DNA of 64,000 nt from an uncultured Flaviramulus sp. (GTDB lineage Bacteria; Bacteroidota; Bacteroidia; Flavobacteriales; Flavobacteriaceae), in the NCBI GenBank assembly GCA_947495125.1, contig CANLXL010000004.1, positions 396,322 through 460,321 of the forward strand. Reading direction: 5' to 3'. The notes below the pieces were generated by a model. It did no database searches. It saw nothing but the letters and a program-made list of their open reading frames with translations, and was not told where the DNA came from. Of this stretch, positions 44,520 to 53,316 are shown piece after piece. Both the position numbers and the translations under genes were made by a program. How positions within the stretch are numbered: position 1 is the first letter of the stretch; every line of letters starts with the position of its first letter.

Positions 44520-45347
44520 TCAGTACCCCGAAATTAAATAACTTATTCCTAATAGGGCAATTCCGCCATCTAATAAGACAGAATAATAGAATTCGTGATG
44601 CCTTTCTGTTGAAAATAGAATAATTAGTATTTGAGCTAGTATGGTAAAAATGAACAATGGTGTTAACAATAAGGATGAAAAAAGGTAACCTAAGCATCCC
44701 GTTGTAAGCATCAAGAGGGAAACAGAAATCAATTTTGAGTTTCTTATACCCACAACTTGTGGAATAGTTCGTTGTGTTGGCGCATCATGTTTTAAATCTC
44801 GAATATCAAAAGGAATTGCCACCGCTACAAAATACAGATAATGAGCAGGAATAAAGATCGCTAATATTTCCCAATCGGATATGTTTTCATTCACTATAGG
44901 GAATATTACAATGATCAAGGTCCATGTTAGCGCAATGGAATGAATTTTTAGGTAGGGAAATTCACGTATATTTTTCCCCTTTAATCGAACAACGTAAAAA
45001 AAAGAGATGATGACAGATGTACTCATTAACACCACAATTATAGGTGTTATAGTATTTAACAACCTAAAAAAGAAGTAACCGGCCATTAATCCGCTAAAAA
45101 TGATGACATAAGATATTAGGGTTCTATGCTGGTGAACCCATTTCAGCCAAAGTGTATTTGTTTCAATGTTCGCTTTAAATAATCGATGACTATTGTATAC
45201 ACACAACGTAGAGAAAAAGCAAAACAATCCGTAATGAAGATAGCTCGCTGTAGTGAAAATTTTGACCATCCCAGCAGCAAGGAACCCGGCTGAAGCTGCT
45301 ATAACAAAATTTAAATGGATAATATATTTTAGAATTATTTTGAACAA
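44520..45347 (-). CDS. UbiA-like membrane prenyltransferase
   Basis: A 275-residue protein with eight or more membrane segments. IPFDIRDLKHDAPTQRTIPQ matches the second Asp-rich motif (D-x-x-x-D) of UbiA enzymes, followed by VVGIRNSKLI. The first motif, normally N-D-x-x-D, is degenerate here (VYNSHRLFKANIET), so catalysis is uncertain. Similar proteins are common in Flavobacteriaceae without assigned product. The gene stands alone, minus strand. Confidence 0.75.
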   Translation of the reverse strand: MFKIILKYIIHLNFVIAASAGFLAAGMVKIFTTASYLHYGLFCFFSTLCVYNSHRLFKANIETNTLWLKWVHQHRTLISYVIIFSGLMAGYFFFRLLNTITPIIVVLMSTSVIISFFYVVRLKGKNIREFPYLKIHSIALTWTLIIVIFPIVNENISDWEILAIFIPAHYLYFVAVAIPFDIRDLKHDAPTQRTIPQVVGIRNSKLISVSLLMLTTGCLGYLFSSLLLTPLFIFTILAQILIILFSTERHHEFYYSVLLDGGIALLGISYLISGY

Positions 45348-45457
45348 CCGAATTTGTATATTTGGATAATACTTATGCCTTCTCCAATCATTTAGAAAAA
45401 GCTAAAGACATTTAATCCGTTCTATTAGATTATCCATTTAAATTGTTAATGTCCCGT

Positions 45458-45889
45458 TTATTCACTAATTACTGTGTAAAGCGACGGATTGGCTTTAAGC
45501 CCTTCTGTAGGCGGAACTCCTAGCTCTTTTGCCATTTTCTGACTTGCTTCTGTAAAGGCTTTGGGACTTTCCCATACGGCAACATTGATGAGTTCGAATT
45601 TGGCATCATCTTTTATCGATTGATGTAGCTTTGTAGAAATATAACCTGGTTGCTTCTTTAAAAAGTCTCTGCATGCTTCCCAATAAATTACGGATTCCTC
45701 CAGTTTCCCTTTTGGAACCTCGAATGGGTTTATTAAGATGATATGTTCTGATTTACTTGTTTCCATATTTGATTTGTTTTTAGTTTTTTTCTCATTATTA
45801 CAGGATATCATACCAATAAGCAAGAATGCTATCAAAGCTAATCTTGAAATTTTAACTGCTTTTCTATCTAATCTCGGTGTTGTATTCAT
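45458..45889 (-). CDS. Antibiotic-biosynthesis-monooxygenase-like lipoprotein
   Basis: A 143-residue protein with a lipobox (LIAFLLIGMISC) and an ABM-type ferredoxin-like domain: LINPFEVPKGKLEESVIYWE, FLKKQPGYISTKLHQ, INVAVWESPKAFTEASQ. ABM proteins include quinone- and heme-related monooxygenases. It lies 11 bases downstream of the cytochrome b561 gene on the same strand, which suggests a redox partnership. The MarR-type palindrome at 46585 precedes the pair. Confidence 0.8.
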   Translation of the reverse strand: MNTTPRLDRKAVKISRLALIAFLLIGMISCNNEKKTKNKSNMETSKSEHIILINPFEVPKGKLEESVIYWEACRDFLKKQPGYISTKLHQSIKDDAKFELINVAVWESPKAFTEASQKMAKELGVPPTEGLKANPSLYTVISE

Positions 45890-45900
45890 AATTCTATATT

Positions 45901-46434
45901 TTAAGACATTCTTTTTAAACTATTTTCTTTTGTCAATACATAATGTTTTATCACACCCAAAACGTGTAACGCCAATAATACGATCGTAATGGTAGCTAAT
46001 AATTCATGAGCTTTAAGAGGCATAATATTCTCTTTTGATACTATTAAATCTGACATTCCGGATTTTAATGCATCAACATAGCCCCCAACGAAGATTGTTG
46101 CCAATCCGGCTATTGAAATAGCAATCAATAAAAAATAAAAAGCGTTATGGATCCAAACGGCTAGTTTATCATTGATTTTATGACCTGTTTTTAAATTTTC
46201 AGGCCGTTTAGATTTAAAAAACAAATAACTTCTAACCAGTGTCAATAAAAAAACGATGATCCCTAAGATGGCATGAATCTTTATAAGAAATAATTTTTCA
46301 GATGCTTGCATCGTTGCCATATATTTACCTAAAGGAAATAAAGCAATAATTAATAGTGCAGTTAGCCAATGAATAATAATATGTCCTTTGCTATATTTTT
46401 GAGTCAAATCATTTGTTACCACTCCTCTATTCAT
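45901..46434 (-). CDS. Cytochrome b561-family di-heme membrane protein
   Basis: A 177-residue protein with four membrane helices. Heme-ligand histidines are placed as in bacterial CybB: SKGHIIIHWLTALLI (helix 1), KIHAILGIIVFLLTL, VWIHNAFYFLLI and KAHELLATITIVLLALHVLG. It probably passes electrons between quinones and a periplasmic partner. The ATG at 46434 was preferred; the frame extends to 46497. It is followed by the ABM-like lipoprotein gene after 11 bases. Confidence 0.9.
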   Translation of the reverse strand: MNRGVVTNDLTQKYSKGHIIIHWLTALLIIALFPLGKYMATMQASEKLFLIKIHAILGIIVFLLTLVRSYLFFKSKRPENLKTGHKINDKLAVWIHNAFYFLLIAISIAGLATIFVGGYVDALKSGMSDLIVSKENIMPLKAHELLATITIVLLALHVLGVIKHYVLTKENSLKRMS

Positions 46435-46584
46435 AATGTTTTGATTTTTTATTAATACCCTTTGTCTCCTAACCAAAAACGCACCAACCGAATACAATGC
46501 ATTAAAAATGAAACATTTGGGAAATAGCCCTGCTTTTTCATCTTATTTTTGGTTTATATAAATACATTTTTGATTGTCTTAACA

Positions 46585-46604
46585 ATATTTGCTATGACAA
46601 ATAT
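46585..46604. promoter_or_regulatory. Candidate MarR operator upstream of cytochrome b561
   Basis: ATATTTG (46585-46591) and CAAATAT (46598-46604) form an inverted repeat around CTATGA. The left part ATTTGCTATG matches the MarR half-site ATTTGTTATG at 47058 at nine of ten positions. It lies between marR and the cytochrome gene, 151 bases upstream of the latter. Confidence 0.55.
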
Positions 46605-46616
46605 ATAAATAAAAAT

Positions 46617-47051
46617 TTATACAATCAGATTATCTATTATTTTTTTAGATATAGTGTTATATAAATGCATCTCTTTTTCACTTATGCCTTTAGATATTTT
46701 ATTTAAAATATTCACAGCGAGGGGTTCTACCAAATCCCGTATTTCAACACCTTTAGGCGTTATGGACAAATTCCAACTTCGACGATCATTAGCATCTGCA
46801 TGTCTGATAACTAATCCCTTCTTTTCAAGTTTGTCCACCATCCTGGTAATATTTGCATTATCCTTAAACGTTAGTCGTGCTACTTCTTTTTGTGTTAAAC
46901 CCGATTTTTCGTTGAGTCTATTAAGTATTGCCCATTGTTCCGGCGTTACATCAATATTCTGATTTTTAATAGCCGAACTAAACTCTCTCTTTAATAATAG
47001 TGCTGTCATATTGATTAAATACCCGGCAGATTGGTCTAAAAATGATTCCAT
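46617..47051 (-). CDS. MarR-family repressor
   Basis: A 144-residue protein with winged-helix elements SAIKNQNIDVTPEQWAILNR, LTQKEVARLTFKDNANITRM, VDKLEKKGLVIRHADANDRR and the wing SWNLSITPKG. MarR dimers bind palindromes and respond to small molecules. A perfect inverted repeat lies directly upstream of its start and a related one upstream of the cytochrome b561/ABM pair, so it probably controls both. Confidence 0.92.
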   Translation of the reverse strand: MESFLDQSAGYLINMTALLLKREFSSAIKNQNIDVTPEQWAILNRLNEKSGLTQKEVARLTFKDNANITRMVDKLEKKGLVIRHADANDRRSWNLSITPKGVEIRDLVEPLAVNILNKISKGISEKEMHLYNTISKKIIDNLIV

Positions 47052-47057
47052 TTTATT

Positions 47058-47088
47058 ATTTGTTATGTTATTAGATCACATAACAAAT
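47058..47088. promoter_or_regulatory. MarR operator at its own promoter
   Basis: ATTTGTTATG (47058-47067) and CATAACAAAT (47079-47088) form a perfect 10-bp inverted repeat with an 11-base spacer, starting seven bases from the marR ATG. The centre-to-centre distance of 21 bases is two helical turns. Confidence 0.75.
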
Positions 47089-47134
47089 ATAAAATTTATA
47101 TTCTTAGTATTATTGAAGCATTTACTAAACGATC

Positions 47135-47220
47135 ATTTTACATACATTTCACTACCCTTGCATGTGTTCCTTCAGGCAAAGCATATTCCATTACAGTTGC
47201 CAAAGAAAATTTGAGATAAA
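47135..47220 (+). repeat. Degenerate dispersed repeat, copy E
   Basis: Contains ATTTTACATACATTTCACT, TATTCCATTACA and AGTTGCCAAAGAAAATTTGA. The last block recurs as AGTTGCCAAAGAGGCATTTG at 50909. The 389-base gap between marR and the DUF6249 gene holds this repeat, the operator and an ECF-type promoter, but no gene. Confidence 0.5.
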
Positions 47221-47381
47221 AACTTCACCTTCACCAAAACAAAGTTGCCTCGATAAAGAATCGGGGCAAGTCATAAACCACAACATTATAGTACATTACA
47301 CAACCACTAGTATAATAGCACTTTTTAGTAAAAATCTTATGGGGTCATTTTTATGATCTTTAAAAATAATTCAAGGGATCT

Positions 47382-47410
47382 GTAACCTTTTCTATTTGAT
47401 ATCCATCCTA
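47382..47410 (+). promoter_or_regulatory. ECF-type promoter of the first DUF6249/sigma operon
   Basis: GTAACC (47382-47387), 17 bases, ATCCTA (47405-47410). Spacing is identical to the two GAAACC-N17-GTCTTA promoters near 62.1 and 63.1 kb, and four of six -10 bases agree. It lies 30 bases upstream of the DUF6249 gene. Confidence 0.5.
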
Positions 47411-47440
47411 AGAGTATAAAACAATTAAAAACATATTATT

Positions 47441-47779
47441 ATGAATAATTTTTTAGGCCCGGGAGCCGTATTAGCAGCCCTTTTTTTAGCAACAGGATAT
47501 ACCATTTACACATTTATTAAAGCCTCTCATCTCGAGCGTATGGCAAAAATTGAGAAAGGTATTGACACCAATACATCTCCGGACCATGCTAAATTTTTAG
47601 GATTAAAAATTGGAATGTTAATGATAGGTATGGCCTGTGGTCTATTACTGGCCTATGCATTGGAACAAACCACAACCATTAAGGGCGAGGTTTTTTACCC
47701 CTCTTTTATGTTATTATTTGGAGGTATAAGCCTTATCATTTCTTTTTTCTGGGCAAAGAAATTAAATAAAAAGCACTAA
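47441..47779 (+). CDS. DUF6249-type membrane protein
   Basis: A 112-residue protein with three hydrophobic segments; between the first and second lies the hallmark HLERMAKIEKGID. It is closely similar in layout to the protein at 63145 (KERMALIESGLD). In both places it is encoded immediately before an ECF sigma factor. The role is unknown; the conserved linkage suggests a membrane partner of the sigma factor. It begins a four-gene operon. Confidence 0.85.
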   Translation: MNNFLGPGAVLAALFLATGYTIYTFIKASHLERMAKIEKGIDTNTSPDHAKFLGLKIGMLMIGMACGLLLAYALEQTTTIKGEVFYPSFMLLFGGISLIISFFWAKKLNKKH

Positions 47780-47785
47780 CCTTTT

Positions 47786-48340
47786 ATGGATGCTCATTAC
47801 TTAAATGAGGTAATAAAAGGCAATACAGACGCTTTTGGTTATTTCATAAGAACCTATCAAAACAAAGCTTTTGGAATCGCTATCGCTATGGTTAAACAAG
47901 AGGATGACGCCAAAGATGTCGTTCAAAATAGTTTTATAACGGCCTACGCTTCAATCTCTAAATTTCGAAACGATTCTAAATTTTCCACCTGGTTTTATAG
48001 AATAGTGGTCAATACAGGATTGCAATTTTTAGCACAAAAGAAACGAAGGGCCATTAAGTATGAAGCCTTAGAAGTATCTCAAACTGAAAAAACAGCTTGT
48101 AATGCTATAATTAAAAAAATGCATCAAGACGACTTAAAGCATTTAGTAAAATTGGTTTTTGGCAAAATTCCTTCAAAACAAGCATTGCTCTTACAACTCT
48201 TTTATATCGATGAGTTGAGTATTGCAGAAATAGAAGCGGTAACCAACTTTAGCAAACCGAATATTAAAGTGCTTCTGCACAGAGGTAGAACAAGTTTTTA
48301 TGACATCGTAAAAAAAGAACAGATTAAAAAACCCTATTAA
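47786..48340 (+). CDS. ECF-type RNA polymerase sigma factor
   Basis: A 184-residue protein with sigma region 2 (KQEDDAKDVVQNSFITAYAS, FRNDSKFSTWFYRIVVNTGL) and region 4 (LLLQLFYIDELSIAEIEAVT, NFSKPNIKVLLHRGRTSFYD). It starts six bases after the DUF6249 gene. A promoter with the same spacing as those of the second sigma operon precedes the unit, so autoregulation is likely. The next small membrane protein is the best candidate anti-sigma factor. Confidence 0.93.
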   Translation: MDAHYLNEVIKGNTDAFGYFIRTYQNKAFGIAIAMVKQEDDAKDVVQNSFITAYASISKFRNDSKFSTWFYRIVVNTGLQFLAQKKRRAIKYEALEVSQTEKTACNAIIKKMHQDDLKHLVKLVFGKIPSKQALLLQLFYIDELSIAEIEAVTNFSKPNIKVLLHRGRTSFYDIVKKEQIKKPY

Positions 48341-48341
48341 A

Positions 48342-48668
48342 ATGGAAGATAAAGATCAATTAAAAGAAATTTTAAGCAACATAAATAACATCAATACCCC
48401 TATTGATCTGGAAGATGCCATCATCCAGGCTATCAAAAAGGAAGCCTTGGTAAAAGAAAGGATTGCAAGTTATAAAAGGCAAGGCATTCGTGGTTTGATC
48501 ATCTCATGTATACTCGTTATAACCCTTGTACTTATTTATAGCTTTCAAACGGTTGAAGATGCTTATCTTAAATATACCTCTATAGTAGCTTGCCTTATCC
48601 TTTTGTTTGCACAATTAGAATTAGGCGGTTTAAAATTCATTAATCAAATTAAAAACAATCCATCATGA
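48342..48668 (+). CDS. Small membrane protein, possible anti-sigma factor
   Basis: A 108-residue protein with a soluble, charged N-terminal half (LKEILSNINNINTPIDLEDA, IIQAIKKEALVKERIAS) and two membrane segments (about 51-68 and 79-97). Directly following a sigma gene (one base between stop and start) and with a cytoplasmic domain plus membrane anchor, it has the layout of an anti-sigma factor. The zinc-binding His/Cys motif of ZAS proteins is absent. Its stop overlaps the start of the serine hydrolase gene (ATGA). Confidence 0.65.
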   Translation: MEDKDQLKEILSNINNINTPIDLEDAIIQAIKKEALVKERIASYKRQGIRGLIISCILVITLVLIYSFQTVEDAYLKYTSIVACLILLFAQLELGGLKFINQIKNNPS

Positions 48669-50251
48669 AAAATTTAAAAAAAGAATTTGTCTTTAACCTT
48701 ATGGTTTTGGCATTTACGGTAACAACATTGAATGCTCAAATGCATTCCGACCAAATTGATAGTTTAGTGCTTAAAGCCATGCATACCGTTGATCATACCG
48801 TTGGGTTTTCTATCGGGGTCGTAAAAAACGGTAAAATAATACATGCTAAAGGCTATGGATTAACCTCTATTGAAACCAATAACAAAGTAACATCAAATAC
48901 ACCTTTTGGAATTGCTTCAAACTCTAAAGCTTTTACGTCTGCGGCATTAGCCATATTGGTAGATCAAGGCAAACTAAAATGGGACGATAAGGTGATCGAT
49001 TATATTCCGGAGTTTAAGATGTATAATGATTATGTCACTAATAATTTTAATATTCAAGATTTACTAACGCATCGTAGTGGTTTAGGATTAGGCGTTGGAG
49101 ATTTAATGATTTTTCCAAATGATTCAAATTTTACTATTAATGATGTCTTAAACAGTTTTCAATATTTTAAGCCTACCTCTGCTTTTAGAACAAAGTTTGA
49201 CTATGACAATCTACTCTATTTAGTGGCTGGTGAACTTACGGCAAGAGTAAGCGGACAATCATGGGAATCTTTTATAGATAAAAATATTATAAAACCATTA
49301 GGAATGAAAAATTCCTATCCAGGTTATTCGAACATATTAAATGATGAAAATGTTGCAGTTCCTCATGCTATTGTGGATAATGCATTGATTGCTTTAGACA
49401 ATATAAAAGAGCATACAAAAATGAACGGGGCAGCCGGAGGAATATGGTCAAGCGCCTCTGATATGTGCAAATGGATGCTAGCGCAATTAAATCACGGAAA
49501 ATATGGTACAGAATTGAAAAATGTTCTGTTTTCTGAGCAACAGCAACAAGAAATGTGGAGAATGCATACACCAATGCATATGCAGTCTGACCCAAATTCG
49601 CCTTTCAAATCGCATTTTTTGGGCTATGGATTGGGTTGGTTGGTATCTGACTTTAATGGCTATTTGAAAATTGAACATACAGGTTTAATTGCAGGAATGG
49701 CTTCTCAAGTCATTTTAATACCTGAATTAGAACTTGGAATTGTTTTGCTGAATAATTCTGAAAAATCCGGAATGTTAAATGGCTTGATCGGTTATGCGCT
49801 TCTTGATAAGTTTTTAAATTTAAATACAGGCATTAATTGGATAGCAATGGCTTCCGGAATGCAAGAGCAACGTGGCAATATGATTGATAAAGAAACAGAG
49901 ACGCTATGGCAAGAAATTAGTTCAAATAAAAATAGATCATTCAATAAGAAAAATTACATTGGTACTTATGAAGATCATTGGTTTGGCAAGGTTGAAATTT
50001 TTGATAATAATGGTGATTTATGGTTCAAATCATTGAAGTCGCCTCGGTTGAATGGCAAAATGTCCTATTATAAAGACAATACATTTGCTATAAAATGGGA
50101 ATACCAGGATATGAACGCGGATGCATTTGCGATGTTTACATTGGATAAAAGCGGTAAAGGTCAAAACATAAAAATGAAAGGTATTTCACGTTTTATTGAT
50201 TTTAGTTTTGATTTTCAAGACTTAGACCTTAAAAGAATAGCTAAGAATTAA
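48665..50251 (+). CDS. Secreted serine hydrolase, beta-lactamase/class C type
   Basis: A 528-residue protein with signal peptide (to about residue 25, TLNA) and a PF00144-type domain: SxxK as GIASNSKAFTSA, YxN-like FDYDNLLYLVAG, and the KTG-equivalent IEHTGLIAGMAS. The C-terminal 100 residues (NYIGTYEDHWFGKVEIFDNN onward) form a DUF3471-like beta domain. These are peptidases or esterases, often not beta-lactamases. It overlaps the preceding gene by four bases, so the ECF operon controls it. Confidence 0.9.
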   Translation: MKNLKKEFVFNLMVLAFTVTTLNAQMHSDQIDSLVLKAMHTVDHTVGFSIGVVKNGKIIHAKGYGLTSIETNNKVTSNTPFGIASNSKAFTSAALAILVDQGKLKWDDKVIDYIPEFKMYNDYVTNNFNIQDLLTHRSGLGLGVGDLMIFPNDSNFTINDVLNSFQYFKPTSAFRTKFDYDNLLYLVAGELTARVSGQSWESFIDKNIIKPLGMKNSYPGYSNILNDENVAVPHAIVDNALIALDNIKEHTKMNGAAGGIWSSASDMCKWMLAQLNHGKYGTELKNVLFSEQQQQEMWRMHTPMHMQSDPNSPFKSHFLGYGLGWLVSDFNGYLKIEHTGLIAGMASQVILIPELELGIVLLNNSEKSGMLNGLIGYALLDKFLNLNTGINWIAMASGMQEQRGNMIDKETETLWQEISSNKNRSFNKKNYIGTYEDHWFGKVEIFDNNGDLWFKSLKSPRLNGKMSYYKDNTFAIKWEYQDMNADAFAMFTLDKSGKGQNIKMKGISRFIDFSFDFQDLDLKRIAKN

Positions 50252-50372
50252 TATATCAAGATCTATGGCCAAATAGAATTTGAAACTGCATGCATTCCTG
50301 ATCAGTATGTCCAGACTTATTTTAATTCAGATGTTTCAAGGCAATATTCGTACATTTTGACAAAATCCTTTT

Positions 50373-50777
50373 TTAGTTAGACTTTTTTAAATATTTAGTT
50401 ATTGGTATAAATGATATAAGAATAATGAATCCTAACCCTATTAACAGTATTCCAAACGAAAATAGTGAAGACTCAAGAACTTCGGTATGTGGCTTAAGTA
50501 CTAAATCTAATTTATAATACAAGTCATCAATAGCTACACTTAGTTCTTTTGCTTTTTTTAAACTTAAAAGAAAGGCTCCACCCATGCCTAAGCATAGAAT
50601 TGATGGGACAAATAAACCGTAAGTCGATAAGTGGGTCTTCGCTTCTTTCAATAAATATGCTAGAACTGCGCCCACAATTCCTAAAACAAAGGTTACAGAT
50701 TTTAAAACTATATCTAAATAAAATTTATAGAGTTCTATTAAAACTCTAAACTCGTCAAACAAATTCATATTTTCCAT
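50373..50777 (-). CDS. Small membrane protein, unknown function
   Basis: A 134-residue protein with three hydrophobic segments (about 24-44, 53-73, 102-124) and a charged loop KKAKELSVAIDDLYYKLDLV. It ends FIPITKYLKKSN. No family recognised. It is on the minus strand, convergent with the serine hydrolase gene, and 254 bases downstream of the patatin cluster. Confidence 0.55.
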   Translation of the reverse strand: MENMNLFDEFRVLIELYKFYLDIVLKSVTFVLGIVGAVLAYLLKEAKTHLSTYGLFVPSILCLGMGGAFLLSLKKAKELSVAIDDLYYKLDLVLKPHTEVLESSLFSFGILLIGLGFIILISFIPITKYLKKSN

Positions 50778-50869
50778 GATACTCCAACTGTTTTTATTTC
50801 AAAAATTAAGATACTTTTCATCATTGATATTCTTTAATCATTTTTGAATTACTAAAATAAAACCAAAAT

Positions 50870-50945
50870 AATACATACAATACCCTATAGAAGGGTATTC
50901 GTTTATAGTTGCCAAAGAGGCATTTGAGAGAGAAATATGAAAGAA
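50870..50945 (+). repeat. Degenerate dispersed repeat, copy G
   Basis: AATACATACAATACCC, the palindrome ACCCTATAGAAGGGT, then AGTTGCCAAAGAGGCATTTG (50909 onward), which matches copy E. It occupies the gap between two minus-strand genes. Confidence 0.45.
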
Positions 50946-51031
50946 ACGTGGCTATTTTCTAAGCCAAGTCATCCAAATGAAAAATTGCGTATACCATAAA
51001 ACAGTAAATTATAGAAATTCCTAATACTTAG

Positions 51032-51553
51032 TTACTCCGTACTTGTTCCTTTAAAAAACGAATTAATAAACTTGATCAAATAGTATATTAAAATCGTAAA
51101 ATTGATAAGAATAAATGGAATGACAAACGTCCATTTTGCTCTTACCACAAACCAAAATGCATTGAACAACCAGTTGCTGTCTGATTGATTCAAAAGGTTT
51201 AGCAGCAATATGTTTTCAATAATATCAAAAACACCGGGAACAAGACATATTAGTATCAATACCCTATTAACAGGAATTCTCATGGAACTCTGAAACACGC
51301 GATAACTAAAGTAAAACAATACAGAATAGGTTATGATGAATGCAAAATCATATAATGTATTACATTTAATATTGTCAAAAAAGAGTTTGATATTATCATT
51401 GAAATCGTCCAAATTCCGTGAAAATTGAATCTCACCAATATTTCCGACTTCAATATGGGAGTACCAAGAAAAAACACTTGCGACTCCAAAGGTAATCAAT
51501 AGCGTTAAAAACCATTGATTTGTGACTTTTGTAAGGTGTTTGTCAGAATTCAT
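51032..51553 (-). CDS. Membrane protein of the patatin cluster
   Basis: A 173-residue protein from MNSDKHLTKVTNQWFLTLLI, with four hydrophobic segments (about 15-32, 65-85, 97-118, 135-160) and a polar stretch EVGNIGEIQFSRNLDDFNDN. The chosen ATG at 51553 overlaps the end of the patatin gene by 11 bases, so the two are translationally coupled; the frame itself opens at 51631. No family recognised. Its tight linkage suggests that it works with the phospholipase. Confidence 0.65.
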   Translation of the reverse strand: MNSDKHLTKVTNQWFLTLLITFGVASVFSWYSHIEVGNIGEIQFSRNLDDFNDNIKLFFDNIKCNTLYDFAFIITYSVLFYFSYRVFQSSMRIPVNRVLILICLVPGVFDIIENILLLNLLNQSDSNWLFNAFWFVVRAKWTFVIPFILINFTILIYYLIKFINSFFKGTSTE

Positions 51554-53219
51554 CTTTTCCAATTTTAATTCGTAAGTCTTTATAAGATTCCCATTCAAAT
51601 TTATACAGTTGTCGCACAGCGGCTTCTGCACCTCTTACAAATAATATCCGCTTATCTTTGGTATCCATCCAGAAATCTAACCAGTTAATATGACTGTCTT
51701 TAATTTTGGGGTCTCTTCTTGTATCGACCGTTACCACTCTATTTTTAATTTCTTCATTATCAATTAAGAAATCATTATCGTAAAAGTTTCTAAAAGTTTT
51801 TATATAACTAAAAATATACTTCAATAGCGAGTTTTTTGGGCCATGCAAATTATTTTCGGATGTTATTTCTGACCGTTCGGATAACAAAACACCGAAGGTT
51901 GGGAAACTGGGAATGCTATTGCCTCCTCGATGAAATTCTCGAATAGGGAAATTGGAAAGCATACCTCCATCCACCATACGGGCCTTTAATTTCACTTTAT
52001 TATTTGGATCATCTGAATTTTCATAATGGTTACTTGCATTCGGAATAAAGGTTTTAAAAATGAAAGGTAAAGACATAGATGCTCTTACATAAGCCGCAGG
52101 ATGTACTTTTAAATGGTTTTCCCAGTATTCATTGGCTCGTTTTGGAAACCTAACAATTCTACTGTGAGAGAGATTTGAAGTGATGAGGACGATTTTAGGA
52201 TGTTCAACCTTGTAATGCTGAGAAGGTTCAGAAGTCATTTGTTTCGAGACATCATCAGACATGATTATGGCCTGATCCTGCTGCTGAACATTTAATACCT
52301 TTGACACATTCGACCTTATAAGCGTTTTTAAATTATCCCTCAAATCGTCTGTTTTAATGTTCCTGATAAGCTTTGTACTTGAGAGACTATTATATAGATC
52401 CTGGGTTGAAGCAATATTCAAGTTACTCAAGTTTTCTTTAACCCAAAACAAAAATGGGTTTCCGGTATTCAATCCGAAGTTTTCTCCAAGTACTTTGGCA
52501 ACGATAATAAAGACCAACATACCGAATGCCGCAACGCTAAAGGTTCCTATGATGAAAGAAAAATATCTGACGTCTGAAATGGCCTCCATTCCAAACCATT
52601 TTAGCAACCCTCCGGCTCCAAAATACATGGCCAAAATAATCAGGACGGAAAATACTATCAAGATGAAGCGTAACCAAAATGAGTTAAAATTTTTAAACAA
52701 TCCTTTCTGAACCTTTCCTGCCAATCCTCCCCGATTCATAAAAGATGAAAAATCCATATTGGAAACAATAAGCGTTAGAATTTCAGACTTTAAAGCACTG
52801 CGATGGTCTTTCGTTTCGATGATGGGAGGTTCTTTATAAACATCGGCGGAAATAGAAGACAAAAACAGCGCATTTATAGCCCCTGCACTGGTACCTCCAT
52901 GACTATAAAATCGAATTCCAACTTTTTCCATGATGTAACAATATCCCAGTAAAGCTATTCCCCACATACCTCCACCCTGCTGTACCAAATCTATAACAGG
53001 ACGTTGCCTTTCAACTGGTTTACCATGCTTATCTAAAGTTTTTTCAATGATTGTGGCATCAGAGATCCATTTGATATCTATTTCTCCGTTCCTGTTTATT
53101 TTATTGCCAAGAGATAAATCTTTATTTGCGATGGCTTCTGCTAAAACCTTATCGGCAGCATCAAAATAGGTTTTGGCTATTTCTTTGTCTTCTTTAGAAA
53201 AATCAAAAGGATCAAACAT
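51543..53219 (-). CDS. Patatin-like phospholipase with internal membrane segments
   Basis: A 558-residue protein. Oxyanion-type QGGGMWGIALLGYC (81-94), the nucleophile elbow GGTSAGAINALF (Ser in GTSAG, 109-113) and the second catalytic residue in VDGGMLSNFPIREF (about 420) are all present, so it should be an active lipid acyl hydrolase. Between the two halves are two strong hydrophobic segments (about 184-206 and 224-247, LIVFSVLIILAMYFGAGG and FSVAAFGMLVFIIVAKV). This is unusual for patatins and implies membrane insertion. Third gene of a minus-strand cluster. Confidence 0.88.
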   Translation of the reverse strand: MFDPFDFSKEDKEIAKTYFDAADKVLAEAIANKDLSLGNKINRNGEIDIKWISDATIIEKTLDKHGKPVERQRPVIDLVQQGGGMWGIALLGYCYIMEKVGIRFYSHGGTSAGAINALFLSSISADVYKEPPIIETKDHRSALKSEILTLIVSNMDFSSFMNRGGLAGKVQKGLFKNFNSFWLRFILIVFSVLIILAMYFGAGGLLKWFGMEAISDVRYFSFIIGTFSVAAFGMLVFIIVAKVLGENFGLNTGNPFLFWVKENLSNLNIASTQDLYNSLSSTKLIRNIKTDDLRDNLKTLIRSNVSKVLNVQQQDQAIIMSDDVSKQMTSEPSQHYKVEHPKIVLITSNLSHSRIVRFPKRANEYWENHLKVHPAAYVRASMSLPFIFKTFIPNASNHYENSDDPNNKVKLKARMVDGGMLSNFPIREFHRGGNSIPSFPTFGVLLSERSEITSENNLHGPKNSLLKYIFSYIKTFRNFYDNDFLIDNEEIKNRVVTVDTRRDPKIKDSHINWLDFWMDTKDKRILFVRGAEAAVRQLYKFEWESYKDLRIKIGKDEF

Positions 53220-53316
53220 ACCTTACTAAATTTTAGGATTGACATTCTTTGTTGTTGCTTTGAGGGACCAACTTACAATGACAGTTATTTAAATATTGTC
53301 GTTTAAACTAACACTG

